The notes under the pieces: generated by a model | Database searches by the model: none | Told to the model about the DNA's origin: nothing | Seen by the model: the letters and a program-made list of their open reading frames with translations, nothing else | Assembly: GCF_900103975.1 (NCBI RefSeq) | Contig: NZ_FNIR01000001.1 | Span: 492,376 to 556,375 of the forward strand | Reading direction: 5' to 3' | Source: Klenkia soli | GTDB lineage: Bacteria > Actinomycetota > Actinomycetes > Mycobacteriales > Geodermatophilaceae | Length of the DNA: 64,000 bases | Part shown: piece after piece, positions 8,030-17,622 of the stretch | Layout of the letters: every line of letters starts with the position of its first letter | Position numbering within the stretch: the stretch's first letter is position 1 | Made by a program: the position numbers and the translations under genes

Positions 8030-8458
8030 GTGGAGGACCGGACGAGCAGGTCGGAGCAGGGGTCCACGCTGCCCTTCGTCCTGGTCTGCTGGTTGGTGGC
8101 CGCCCTCATGGCCTTCGGCGCGATCGCCGCCTCCGACGCCTTCCTGGAGCAGCAGCGCGTGCAGTCGGTCTGCGACGGGGCGGCACTGGCCGCGGCGAAC
8201 CAGACCGAGGCCGGCGCGGCCTACGCCCGGGGCGTCGACGGGTACCTGCCGCTGGACCGGGCCGGCGCCGAGGTCGCGGTGGCCGACCAGCTCGCCGACG
8301 GGGGCACCCGGCTGGACGCGTGGTCGGTGACCGTGGACGGCGCCGAGGCCACCGTCACCTGCACCCGGTCGGTGTCCATCGCGTTCGGGTGGCTGTTCCT
8401 CGGCGGTCGGCAGCTGGAGCGGACCGCGGTGGCCAGCGCCCAGGCGCCCACCGCGTGA
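8030..8458 (+). CDS. TadG-like secreted/pilus-assembly protein (Flp pilus minor component type)
   Basis: A 142-residue protein with the N-terminal signature of TadE/TadG-like proteins: SEQGSTLPFVLVCWLVAAL is one membrane helix after a short charged leader. It is followed by EQQRVQSVCDGAALAAANQ, the conserved segment after the helix. The rest is predicted extracytoplasmic. Such proteins normally sit in tad loci with tadA, tadB and tadC, but none is present, so this is an orphan. The GTG at 8030 is my start; an in-frame GTG nine bases upstream is possible. A strong hairpin follows. Confidence 0.7.
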   Translation: MEDRTSRSEQGSTLPFVLVCWLVAALMAFGAIAASDAFLEQQRVQSVCDGAALAAANQTEAGAAYARGVDGYLPLDRAGAEVAVADQLADGGTRLDAWSVTVDGAEATVTCTRSVSIAFGWLFLGGRQLERTAVASAQAPTA

Positions 8459-8471
8459 GGCCCGCCCACGA

Positions 8472-8506
8472 CGACGGCCCCCGACCGTGGTGGTCGAGGG
8501 CCGTCG
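8472..8506. terminator. hairpin terminator after the TadG-like gene
   Basis: CGACGGCCCCCGACC (8472-8486) pairs with GGTCGAGGGCCGTCG (8492-8506), a 15-base stem with one mismatch and a 5-base loop. It starts 14 bases after the stop codon and ends 10 bases from the 3' end of tRNA-Tyr on the other strand, so it probably serves both. Confidence 0.7.
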
Positions 8507-8515
8507 CACCGGGCG

Positions 8516-8597
8516 TGGCGGGTGAAGGATTCGAACCTTCGTAGGCTAAGCCGACGGATTTACAGTCCGCTCCCATTGGCCACTCGGGCAACCCGCC
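8516..8597 (-). tRNA. tRNA-Tyr (GTA)
   Basis: A class II tRNA of 82 bases with a long variable arm (GTCGGCTTAGCCTAC region). Acceptor GGCGGGT pairs with ACCCGCC. The anticodon stem-loop GGA-CTGTAAA-TCC gives GTA. The T arm is AGGTTCGAATCCT, the discriminator is A and no CCA is encoded. It is divergent from yajQ. Confidence 0.94.
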
Positions 8598-8680
8598 GCG
8601 TGCTGTGGTGCCCGACGAGCGTACAAGACCGGTCCGACCGCCCCACCGGGTGGCCCGGCCGCACAGGAGGAGAGACCGAG

Positions 8681-9172
8681 ATGGCAGATGCATCGTTCGA
8701 CGTCGTCAGCAAGGTGGACCGCCAGGAGGTCGACAACGCGCTGAACCAGGCGGGCAAGGAGCTGTCCCAGCGGTTCGACTTCCGCGGCACCAACGCCGCG
8801 ATCGCGTGGGCCGGCGAGGAGGGCGTGACCCTCACGGCGGACACCGAGGAGCGGGTGGCCGCGGCGCTGGAGGTGTTCCGGGAGAAGTTGGTGAAGCGGG
8901 GCATCTCGATGAAGGCCCTGGACGCCGGGGAGCCGCAGGCCTCCGGCAAGACCTACAAGATCTCGGCGACCATCCAGCAGGGCATCGCGTCGGACAAGGC
9001 CAAGCAGATCGCCAAGGCCATCCGGGACGAGGGGCCCAAGGGCGTCCAGGCGCAGATCCAGGGCGACCAGCTCCGGGTCAGCGGCAAGAAGCGGGACGAC
9101 CTGCAGGCCGTGCAGCAGCTGCTGAAGGGCAAGGACTTCGAGATCGCCCTGCAGTTCGACAACTACAGGTGA
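8681..9172 (+). CDS. yajQ: YajQ-family nucleotide-binding protein
   Basis: A 163-residue cytoplasmic protein of the YajQ family (UPF0234), with the hallmark start [28 protein letters not shown] and the C-terminal LQFDNYR. The two ferredoxin-like halves are complete. Some members bind cyclic di-GMP, which would fit the nearby EAL protein, but others do not, and the ligand here is unknown. AGGAGG lies 11 bases before the ATG at 8681 and fixes the start. Confidence 0.93.
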   Translation: MADASFDVVSKVDRQEVDNALNQAGKELSQRFDFRGTNAAIAWAGEEGVTLTADTEERVAAALEVFREKLVKRGISMKALDAGEPQASGKTYKISATIQQGIASDKAKQIAKAIRDEGPKGVQAQIQGDQLRVSGKKRDDLQAVQQLLKGKDFEIALQFDNYR

Positions 9173-9185
9173 GCTGATGGAACGG

Positions 9186-9237
9186 CCCCGTCGCAGGGAC
9201 CCGTGGCGTGCGGAGCGCGTCATGGGGGGCGACGGGG
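9186..9237. terminator. inverted repeat between convergent yajQ and htpX
   Basis: CCCCGTCGC (9186-9194) and GCGACGGGG (9229-9237) are perfect complements with a 34-base loop. They lie in the 68-base gap between the two convergent stop codons, where a bidirectional terminator is expected. The long loop makes this less certain. Confidence 0.4.
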
Positions 9238-9240
9238 TCC

Positions 9241-10098
9241 TTACACCATCTGCTCGAGGCGGGCGATGCGCTCGGCCATCGGGGGGTGGGTGGCGAACAG
9301 CTGCGCCATGCCCGCCCCCCGGAACGGGTTGGCGATCATCAGGTGGCTCTGGGTCACCAGGCGCCGGTCCTGGGGCAGGGGGCGGGCCGCCACCCCCTGC
9401 TCCAACTTGCGCAACGCCGAGGCCAGGGCCAGCGGGTCGTGCGAGAGCCGCGCCCCCGAGGCGTCGGCCTCGTACTCCCGGCTGCGGCTGACGCCCATCT
9501 GCACGAGCCCGGCGGCCACCGGACCGAGGACCACCAGCAGCAGGCTGCCGAGGGCGTTGCCCCCGCCGCGGTCGTCGGAGCGCCCGCCCAGCAGGCTGGA
9601 GAACATCGCCATCTGCGCCGCGAAGGTGACCACGGTGGCCATGGCCCCGGCGACCGAGCTGATCAGGATGTCGCGGTTGTGGACGTGCGAGAGCTCGTGG
9701 GCCAGGACGCCGCGCAGCTCCCGCCGGTCGAGCAGCGTGAGGATGCCCTGGGTGCAGCACACCGCGGCGTTGCGCGGGTTGCGACCGGTCGCGAAGGCGT
9801 TGGGCTGGTCGGTGGGGCTGACGTACAGCCGCGGCATCGGCTGGCGGGCCTCGGTGGCCAGCTCCCGCACGATGGCGTACAGCTGCGGGGCCTGCGTCTC
9901 GGTGACCGGGAAGGCCCGCATGGACCGCAGCGCCAGCGTGTCGCTGTTGTAGTAGGCGTACCCGTTGATGCCGAGGGCCACGAACACCGCGACGACCAAC
10001 CCGCTGCGCCCACCGAGCAGGGCGCCCACCAGCAGGACGACCCCGGCCATCAGGCCCAGCAGCAGCGCGGTCCGCAGACCGTTGTTCCAGCGGTGCAC
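9241..10098 (-). CDS. htpX: membrane zinc metalloprotease HtpX
   Basis: HtpX degrades misfolded membrane proteins from the cytoplasmic side. The 285-residue sequence has two N-terminal membrane segments (residues ~10-28 and ~33-50). The [14 protein letters not shown] motif precedes the zinc site HELSH (134-138) in [11 protein letters not shown], and hydrophobic segments follow. A downstream Glu ligand lies in [11 protein letters not shown]. Length and motif order are typical of the M48B family. The gene is monocistronic and divergent from the GAF-ANTAR gene. Confidence 0.93.
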   Translation of the reverse strand: MHRWNNGLRTALLLGLMAGVVLLVGALLGGRSGLVVAVFVALGINGYAYYNSDTLALRSMRAFPVTETQAPQLYAIVRELATEARQPMPRLYVSPTDQPNAFATGRNPRNAAVCCTQGILTLLDRRELRGVLAHELSHVHNRDILISSVAGAMATVVTFAAQMAMFSSLLGGRSDDRGGGNALGSLLLVVLGPVAAGLVQMGVSRSREYEADASGARLSHDPLALASALRKLEQGVAARPLPQDRRLVTQSHLMIANPFRGAGMAQLFATHPPMAERIARLEQMV

Positions 10099-10190
10099 GC
10101 CCGCTCAACGCCGCGGGTCGGGGGGCCGTTCCCCGCCTTCGGCACCTCGCGGGAGGTTTGCCGCGCCGGTGGGCGAGCAACCCCCAGGCC

Positions 10191-11009
10191 ATGAGCACCG
10201 ACACGGACACCGGCGAGCAGGCACGTGTGCGCCCGTCGGCCACCGACGAGCTGAACCGGGCCTCGGGCCTCGGCACGCGCGACCTCGTGGCCACGGTGGC
10301 GACCCGCCGCCCGCAGGCGGTGGGCCTCGTCGTCGACGCGCTCACCGGTCCCGAGGCGCACGGCCGGGAGGTGACCGAGCTCCTGCAGCTCGTGGTGCGC
10401 ACCGCCAAGGCGACGATCGAGGACTGCGACTCCGCCGGGGTCACCGTGGTGCAGGAGGGCACCCCGTTCACCTCGGCCTGGACCGACGAGCGCACCCTCG
10501 CCGTGGACCGCGACCAGTACGACGTGGACGACGGGCCGTGCCTGCACGCCGTCCGCACCGAGACCTGCGTCCGGGTCACCGTGGCCGAGGCCATGCAGGC
10601 CTGGCCCGACTTCACCCGTGCGGCGCAGGAGGACGGCGTGCTGGCCTTCCTCGCCTGCCCGCTGGTCGTCGACGGGGGGCGGTTCGGCGCGCTGAACCTG
10701 TACAGCCGGTCGCGGGACGGCTTCGACGACGACGACGAGGCGCTGGCCACGCTGATCGGGCGGATCGCCAGCGGGCTGGTCGCCGGGCAGCTGCGCCAGC
10801 ACCGGTCGGCGACGCTCATCTCGCAGCTCGAGGAGGCGATCGCGTCGCGGGCGGTGATCGAGCAGGCCAAGGGGGCCATCGCGGTCGTCCGCCAGGTCAC
10901 CCCCGACGACGCCTTCGGCGTCCTGCGCACCGTCAGCCAGGAGACCAACGTCAAGCTCCGCGAGGTCGCCGCCCGCACCCTGCGCGAGTTCGGCGCGAAG
11001 CTCGGCTGA
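10191..11009 (+). CDS. GAF-ANTAR RNA-binding antitermination regulator
   Basis: A 272-residue cytoplasmic regulator. A GAF domain covers ~55-205 (GPCLHAVRTETCVRV, LACPLVVDGGRFGALNLYS). A C-terminal three-helix ANTAR domain covers ~212-270 (LISQLEEAIASRAVIEQAKGAI, then DDAFGVLRTVSQETNVKLREVA). ANTAR domains bind paired hairpins in nascent RNA and prevent termination (established); the target here is unknown. The ATG at 10191 was chosen because the protein-like sequence begins there. A good terminator follows, so korA has its own promoter. Confidence 0.85.
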   Translation: MSTDTDTGEQARVRPSATDELNRASGLGTRDLVATVATRRPQAVGLVVDALTGPEAHGREVTELLQLVVRTAKATIEDCDSAGVTVVQEGTPFTSAWTDERTLAVDRDQYDVDDGPCLHAVRTETCVRVTVAEAMQAWPDFTRAAQEDGVLAFLACPLVVDGGRFGALNLYSRSRDGFDDDDEALATLIGRIASGLVAGQLRQHRSATLISQLEEAIASRAVIEQAKGAIAVVRQVTPDDAFGVLRTVSQETNVKLREVAARTLREFGAKLG

Positions 11010-11016
11010 CCTGCGC

Positions 11017-11047
11017 AGGTGAGGGCAGCCTGTGTGCTCCCTCACCT
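11017..11047 (+). terminator. hairpin terminator after the GAF-ANTAR gene
   Basis: AGGTGAGGG (11017-11025) and CCCTCACCT (11039-11047) form a perfect 9-base-pair stem with a 13-base loop, eight bases after the stop codon and 66 bases before korA. Confidence 0.65.
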
Positions 11048-11113
11048 CCAGCTCCCGGGGACGCGGGGCCCCGTGACGGGAACGTAACCTCGGCCGGTGG
11101 AGGTACACCCCTG

Positions 11114-13038
11114 ATGACCCACAGCACCCCCGAGCAGGCCCCCGTCGAGGCACCGCCCTCGGCCCCGGGCGGGCTCGTCAAGAGCGTCGTGTCCCTGGAC
11201 CGCGTCGTCATCCGGCTGGCCGGCGACTCCGGCGACGGCATGCAGCTGACCGGCAACCGGTTCACCAGCGAGACGGCGTCCTTCGGCAACGACCTGTCGA
11301 CCCTGCCGAACTTCCCCGCCGAGATCCGGGCGCCCACGGGGACCCTGCCGGGCGTGTCCAGCTTCCAGCTGCACTTCGCCGACCACGACATCATGACCCC
11401 CGGGGACGCCCCCGACGTGCTGGTCGTGATGAACCCGGCCGCGCTGAAGGCCAACCTGGCCGACCTGCCCGGCGGCGGCCTGCTGATCGCCGACGCCGAC
11501 GAGTTCACCCCGCGCAACCTGGCCAAGGTCGGCTACGCGGAGAACCCCCTCGAGGACGGCTCGCTGGACGGCTGGCAGCTGGTGAGCGTGCCGCTGACCT
11601 CGATGACCACCGACGCGCTCGCCGACTCGGGGCTGGGCAAGAAGGAGGCCGAGCGCAGCAAGAACATGTTCACCCTCGGTCTGCTGTCGTGGATGTACCA
11701 CCGGCCCACCGAGGGCACCGTGCGCTTCCTGGAGCGCCAGTTCCGCAAGAAGCCCGAGATCGCCGCGGCCAACATCGCCGCGTTCCGCGCCGGGTTCAAC
11801 TACGGCGAGACCACCGAGGCGTTCGCGGTCTCCTACGAGATCAAGCCCGCCCCGATGGCCCCGGGCACCTACCGGAACATCTCGGGCAACCAGGCGCTGG
11901 CCTACGGCCTGGTCGCCGCCGGGCAGCTGTCGGGCCTGCCGGTGTTCCTGGGCGCCTACCCGATCACCCCGGCCTCGGACGTGCTGCACGAGCTGAGCAA
12001 GCACAAGGCCTTCGGGGTGCGCACCTTCCAGGCCGAGGACGAGATCGCCGGCATCGGTGCTGCGCTCGGGGCCAGCTTCGGCGGCGCCCTGGGCGTGACG
12101 ACGACGTCGGGCCCCGGCGTGGCGCTGAAGGCCGAGACCATCGGCCTGGCCGTGATGACCGAGCTGCCGCTGGTCATCGTCGACGTCCAGCGGGGCGGGC
12201 CCTCGACCGGGCTGCCCACCAAGACCGAGCAGTCGGACCTGCTGCAGGCGTTGTTCGGCCGCAACGGCGAGGCGCCGGTGCCCGTGGTGGCACCCCGCTC
12301 CCCCGCCGACTGCTTCGACGCCGCCATCGAGGCCGCCCGGATCGCGCTGGCCTACCGCACGCCGGTGTTCCTGCTGTCGGATGGCTACCTGGCCAACGGC
12401 GCCGAGCCGTGGTCGGTGCCGGCCGCCGACACCCTCCCCGACATCGACGTCGAGTTCGCCACCGAGCCCAACGGGGTGGACGGCGAGTTCCTGCCCTACC
12501 TGCGCGACCCCGAGACCCTGGCCCGCCCGTGGGCGGTGCCCGGCACGAAGGGTCTGCAGCACCGCATCGGCGGGCTGGAGAAGGCCGACGGCACCGGCAA
12601 CATCAGCTACGACCCGGCCAACCACGACTTCATGACCCGCACCCGGCAGGCCAAGGTCGACGGCATCGCCGCCTCGCTGCCGCCCACCGAGGTCGACGAC
12701 CCCGACGGCGACGCGCGGGTCGCGGTCATCGGCTGGGGCTCGACGTACGGGCCGATCGGGGCCGCCTGCCGGCGCATCCGCCGCTCGGGCCGGTCCATCG
12801 CGCAGGTCCACCTGCGCCACCTGAACCCGCTGCCGGCCGACCTCGGCGACATCCTGCGGTCCTACGACCGCGTGGTGTGCCCCGAGATGAACCTCGGCCA
12901 GCTGTCCCTGCTGCTGCGCGCGAAGTACCTCGTCGACGTGCAGAGCCACACCCAGGTGCGCGGGCTGCCCTTCCGGGCCGCCGAGCTCGCCGCCGTCCTC
13001 CAGGACGTCATCGACAGCACCGGAACCGAGGGCCCCGC

Positions 13039-13042
<4 letters not shown>
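11114..13042 (+). CDS. korA: 2-oxoglutarate:ferredoxin oxidoreductase, fused gamma/alpha subunit
   Basis: With KorB it oxidises 2-oxoglutarate to succinyl-CoA, reducing ferredoxin, as a CoA-dependent alternative to the dehydrogenase complex of the TCA cycle. The 642-residue protein begins with the gamma domain (RLAGDSGDGMQLTGNRF, ~35-215) and continues with the alpha domain (GNQALAYGLVAAG, GAYPITPASDVLHEL, TSGPGVALKAE, ~255-620). This is the fused order of the actinobacterial enzymes. The ATG at 11114 follows GGAGG. It overlaps korB by four bases (ATGA). Pyruvate or a branched 2-oxoacid is a less likely substrate. Confidence 0.92.
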
Positions 13043-14151
<1,109 letters not shown>

Positions 14152-14178
14152 CCTTGCGCCGCTGCCCGACCTGGTGGA

Positions 14179-14207
14179 AGGTGTTGGTGTGAACGCGACT
14201 AACACCT
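14179..14207. promoter_or_regulatory. inverted repeat upstream of the P450 gene
   Basis: AGGTGTT (14179-14185) and AACACCT (14201-14207) are perfect 7-base arms with a 15-base spacer, in the 81-base gap between korB and the P450 start. It could be an operator for the P450 gene or a weak korB terminator; the sequence does not decide. Confidence 0.3.
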
Positions 14208-14232
14208 ACTTCCGGGTCGGACACGGGCACCG

Positions 14233-15558
14233 ATGAGCACCGGGGTGGACGACGTGGTCCGCACCCGGCCGACGACCTCGACCGGCCGCCTGGTCGAGGA
14301 CGTCGTGCTCGGGGCCCGCATCGGCGCCATGCGGGCCGGCGGCATGGCCCTCGCGCTGCGCGGCGACCGGGTCGCCCGGCTGCTGCACCGCCCGTGGCGG
14401 CTGGACCCCTACCCGGTCTACGCCCAGCTGCGCGCGGCCCAGCTCGCCGACGGCCCGGTGCGCAGCCGCACCGGGCTGACCGCGCTGGCCACCCACGCCT
14501 CGGTCGAGGCCGTGCTGCGCGACCGGCGGCTGGGGGTGCGGCTCTCCGACGGCCGCAGCCGGCTGGGCGAGGGCGACGGGCCCTCGCTGATGGAACCGGT
14601 GGACCTCTCGCTGCTCACGATCGACCCGCCCGACCACACCCGGCTGCGCCGGCTGGCCCAGCCGGCATTCGCCCCCCGCCGGCTGGCGCACTACCGCGCG
14701 GTCGCCGAGCAGGTGACCACCGAGCTGCTCGACGCCGCCCTCGCCCGGGGCGGGCCGGTCGACCTGGTCGCCGAGCTCGCCTCGCCGCTGCCCATCCGGG
14801 TGATCTCCGCCCTGCTCGACGTGCCCGACGTCGACGCCGAGCGGTTCGCCCGCTGGGGCCTGGCGCTGGGCTCCTCGTTGGACGGCGTCCGCTCACCCGC
14901 GCACGTGCGCGAGCTGACCAGGGCCACCGACGGCATGCGGGCGCTGTTCGGCCAGCTCCTCGAGCAGCGGCGCACCCACCCGGGCGAGGACGTGATCTCG
15001 ACGCTGGCCGGTGCGGTCGACGGCGGCACCGCCACCGCCGACGAGGTGCTGGCCCTGGCGCAGCTGCTGCTGGTGGCCGGGTTCGAGACCACCACCAACC
15101 TGATCGGCAACGCCGTCCAGGCCATGCACCGCACCCCCGGCCAGTGGGCCGCGCTGGCCGCGGACCCCTCGCTCGCCGCGGCCGCGGTCGAGGAGACGCT
15201 GCGGTACGACCCGCCGGTCCAGCTCACCGCCCGCTTCGCCCACGAGGACGTCGAGGTCGACGGCCGGCCCCTGCGCAAGGACAGCGGCGTCCTGGTCCTG
15301 ATGGCCAGCGCCAACCGCGACCCCGCGGTGCACCCCGACCCCGACCGGTTCGACCTGCACCGCGAGCAGACCGTGCCGCACCTGGCCTTCTCCGGCGGCG
15401 CGCACTACTGCCTGGGTGCCCCGCTGGCCCGGCTGGAGGGCGAGGTGGCCCTCCGGCTGCTCGCCGAGCGGGCCCCGCGGCTGCGCCCGGCCGGCCCCGC
15501 CGTCCCCCGGGTGGCCACCGTGCTCCGCGGCCCCCTGCACCTGCCCGTCACGACCTGA
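14233..15558 (+). CDS. cytochrome P450
   Basis: A soluble bacterial P450 of 441 residues. The I-helix oxygen-activating motif is LLLVAGFETTTN, the K-helix ExxR is in VEETLRYDPPV, and the heme loop is FSGGAHYCLG with the thiolate ligand Cys393. All three are intact, so an active monooxygenase is expected. The substrate is unknown and no ferredoxin gene lies beside it; KorAB upstream reduces ferredoxin but a functional link would be speculation. Its 3' end overlaps the convergent MocR gene by 11 bases. Confidence 0.93.
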   Translation: MSTGVDDVVRTRPTTSTGRLVEDVVLGARIGAMRAGGMALALRGDRVARLLHRPWRLDPYPVYAQLRAAQLADGPVRSRTGLTALATHASVEAVLRDRRLGVRLSDGRSRLGEGDGPSLMEPVDLSLLTIDPPDHTRLRRLAQPAFAPRRLAHYRAVAEQVTTELLDAALARGGPVDLVAELASPLPIRVISALLDVPDVDAERFARWGLALGSSLDGVRSPAHVRELTRATDGMRALFGQLLEQRRTHPGEDVISTLAGAVDGGTATADEVLALAQLLLVAGFETTTNLIGNAVQAMHRTPGQWAALAADPSLAAAAVEETLRYDPPVQLTARFAHEDVEVDGRPLRKDSGVLVLMASANRDPAVHPDPDRFDLHREQTVPHLAFSGGAHYCLGAPLARLEGEVALRLLAERAPRLRPAGPAVPRVATVLRGPLHLPVTT

Positions 15559-16894
15559 CCCCGAGGGCGTGGGTGAGGGCGGTGAGGGCCGCGGGGAGGT
15601 CGGCGCGCGGGGGTGCCGCCCAGCCGACCACCAGGCCGGCCCGGGTGTCGGTCAGCTGCTGCTCGGCCAGGGTGCCGACGGCGATGCCCCGGCCGGCCAG
15701 GTCGGCGGCGACCGCCTGCTCCACGGCTCGGTCGGCCAGCGGGACGACGAGGTGCGCACCGGCGGCGTCCCCGGTGGTGACCAGCCCGGCGGTCGCCACG
15801 GCGGCGCGCACCAGCTCGCGGCGGTCGGCCAGCTCGCGGCGCAACCGCCGCAGGTGCCGGGCGAGGTCCCCCGAGGTGGCCAGCGCGGCGAACACCCGCT
15901 GGCCCGAGCGGCCCGGCCGCAGACCGGTGTCGGTGCGGCGCTGCAGCAACTGGTCCCGCAGCGCCGGCGGGGCCACCACCCAGCCCAGGCCAAGGGTGGG
16001 GCTGACCACCTTGGACGCCGTCCCCAGGTGGACGACGACGTCGGGGGCCAGCGCGGCCAGCAGCGGCAGCGGGGCGACGTCGTAGCGCAGCTCGCCGTCG
16101 TAGTCGTCCTCCCAGACCGTGAAGCCCTCGGCGCGCGCCCGGGCCACCAGCGCGGCCCGCCGCGGCGCCGGCAGCCGTCCGCCGAGGGGGAACTGGTGGG
16201 CCGGGGTGCAGTAGACGGCGGCCAACCCGGCCGGGACCGCGTCGACCACCAGGCCGTCGTCGTCCACCGCCAGCGGCACGACCTCGATGCCCGCCGCCCG
16301 CAGCGCGCCGACCGCCCGCCGGTAGCCCGGGTCCTCCACCCCCACCCGCGACCCGTGCGGCAGCAGCCCGGCCAGCTCGGCCACCGCGGCCGACGTCCCC
16401 CCGCTGGCCAGCACGTCCGCCGGGTCGGCGGGCAGCCCGCGGTGCCGCAGCAGGTGCTCCACCACGGCCGACCGGAACACCGGGTCGCCGGCCGCGTCGT
16501 AGCCGGTGTCGGGGTCCCGGTCGCCGGCCGCCCGCCACGCCCGACGCCAGGCGGCCCGGTCGACCACCTCGGTGCAGGGCGCCCCCGGCCGCAGGTCGAC
16601 CCGCGGGCCGGACGAGGGCGGGACGGCGGCCCGGGCCGGCCTGGCCGCGACCGGGGTGCCGACCACGAAGGTGCCCACCCCGCGCCGGCCGGCCAGCCAC
16701 CCCTCCGCCAGCAGCTGGTCGTAGGCGGCCGCGGTCACCGTGCGGCTGACGCCGAGGAGGGTGGCCAGCTCGCGGGTCGAGGGCAGCCGGTCGCCGGCGC
16801 GCAACGCGGCGGCGGCGCGGAGCCCGTCGGCGAGCTGGACGGCGAGGGGCACACCCGAGCCCCGGTCGAGCTGGACGGGTGGTGGTTCGAGCAC
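15548..16894 (-). CDS. MocR/PdxR-type regulator (GntR winged helix fused to aminotransferase domain)
   Basis: A 448-residue fusion. An N-terminal GntR winged helix (~10-78; DRLPSTRELATLLGVSRTVT) is joined to a fold type I aminotransferase-like domain (~110-448). That domain has DDYDGELRYD and a pyridoxal-phosphate lysine in GTASKVVSPTLGLGW. MocR proteins use the cofactor as an effector-binding site and often control a divergent gene. Here the divergent neighbour, 68 bases away, is a flavin/pyridoxamine-oxidase-fold protein, its likely target. PdxR itself controls pdxST, which are not here, so I do not use that name. Confidence 0.88.
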   Translation of the reverse strand: MLEPPPVQLDRGSGVPLAVQLADGLRAAAALRAGDRLPSTRELATLLGVSRTVTAAAYDQLLAEGWLAGRRGVGTFVVGTPVAARPARAAVPPSSGPRVDLRPGAPCTEVVDRAAWRRAWRAAGDRDPDTGYDAAGDPVFRSAVVEHLLRHRGLPADPADVLASGGTSAAVAELAGLLPHGSRVGVEDPGYRRAVGALRAAGIEVVPLAVDDDGLVVDAVPAGLAAVYCTPAHQFPLGGRLPAPRRAALVARARAEGFTVWEDDYDGELRYDVAPLPLLAALAPDVVVHLGTASKVVSPTLGLGWVVAPPALRDQLLQRRTDTGLRPGRSGQRVFAALATSGDLARHLRRLRRELADRRELVRAAVATAGLVTTGDAAGAHLVVPLADRAVEQAVAADLAGRGIAVGTLAEQQLTDTRAGLVVGWAAPPRADLPAALTALTHALGVRS

Positions 16895-16962
16895 CGGTGG
16901 CCTCCCGGAACTGGTGCGGATTGGCCATCGGAGGATGCCACGGACGACGGCAGGATGGTCCC

Positions 16963-17622
16963 GTGACCAGTACGCCGCTGTCCCCCACCCCCCGCTCGAC
17001 CGTGCGGCGCAACGCCGTGCGGGCCCGCACCGACCGCGCCGACCTGCACGCCGTGCTCGACGCCGGGCTGATCGGGCACCTGGGCCTGGCCATGCCCAGC
17101 GGGCCGGTCGTGCTGCCCACCGGGTACGGCCGGGACGGCGAGACGCTGTACCTGCACGGCTCCAGCGGCGCCGCGTCGCTGCGGGCGGCCGGTGCGGGCA
17201 TCCCGGTCTGCTTCACCGTCACCCACGTCGACGGCATCGTCTACAGCCGGTCGGCCTTCCACCACTCGATGAACCACCGGTCGGCCGTCGTGCAGGGCAC
17301 GGCGCGGCTGGTCACCGACCCGGACGAGCGGTGGCACGGGCTGGCCGTGCTGACCGAGCACCTCGCCCCCGGCTCGTGGGACCACAGCCGGCAGCCCGAC
17401 CGCAAGGAGCTGGCCGCCACCGCCGTGCTCGCGCTGGACCTCACCGAGGCCAGCGTCAAGGTCCGCACCGGCCCGCCCGGCGAGGACGAGCGGGACCTCG
17501 CCGACCCGCAGGCCGACTGGGCCGGCGTCCTCCCGCTGCGCACCGTGTGGGGCGAGCCCGAGCCCTGCCCGCTGCTGCCGGCCGGCACCCCGGTACCCGA
17601 GCGGGTCAGCTCGCGGGGGTGA
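16963..17622 (+). CDS. pyridoxamine 5'-phosphate oxidase-fold (FMN-binding split barrel) protein
   Basis: A 219-residue protein of the split-barrel flavoprotein group that includes NimA-like proteins. Recognisable are GHLGLAMPSGPVVLPTGYGR, LYLHGSSGAASLRAA, FTVTHVDGIVYSRSAFHHS and NHRSAVVQGTARLV. These proteins bind FMN, F420 or heme, and the cofactor here is not decidable. The start is GTG at 16963. Divergence from a MocR regulator suggests control by vitamin B6 status or an amine. The last 17 bases overlap the convergent sugar dehydrogenase gene. Confidence 0.78.
   Translation: MTSTPLSPTPRSTVRRNAVRARTDRADLHAVLDAGLIGHLGLAMPSGPVVLPTGYGRDGETLYLHGSSGAASLRAAGAGIPVCFTVTHVDGIVYSRSAFHHSMNHRSAVVQGTARLVTDPDERWHGLAVLTEHLAPGSWDHSRQPDRKELAATAVLALDLTEASVKVRTGPPGEDERDLADPQADWAGVLPLRTVWGEPEPCPLLPAGTPVPERVSSRG

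Noticed and set aside
14187..14203. A second Rex-like site (TGTGAA-CGCG) before the P450 gene
   Set aside because: Only the left half matches; the right half ACTAACA departs from TTCACAA at most positions.
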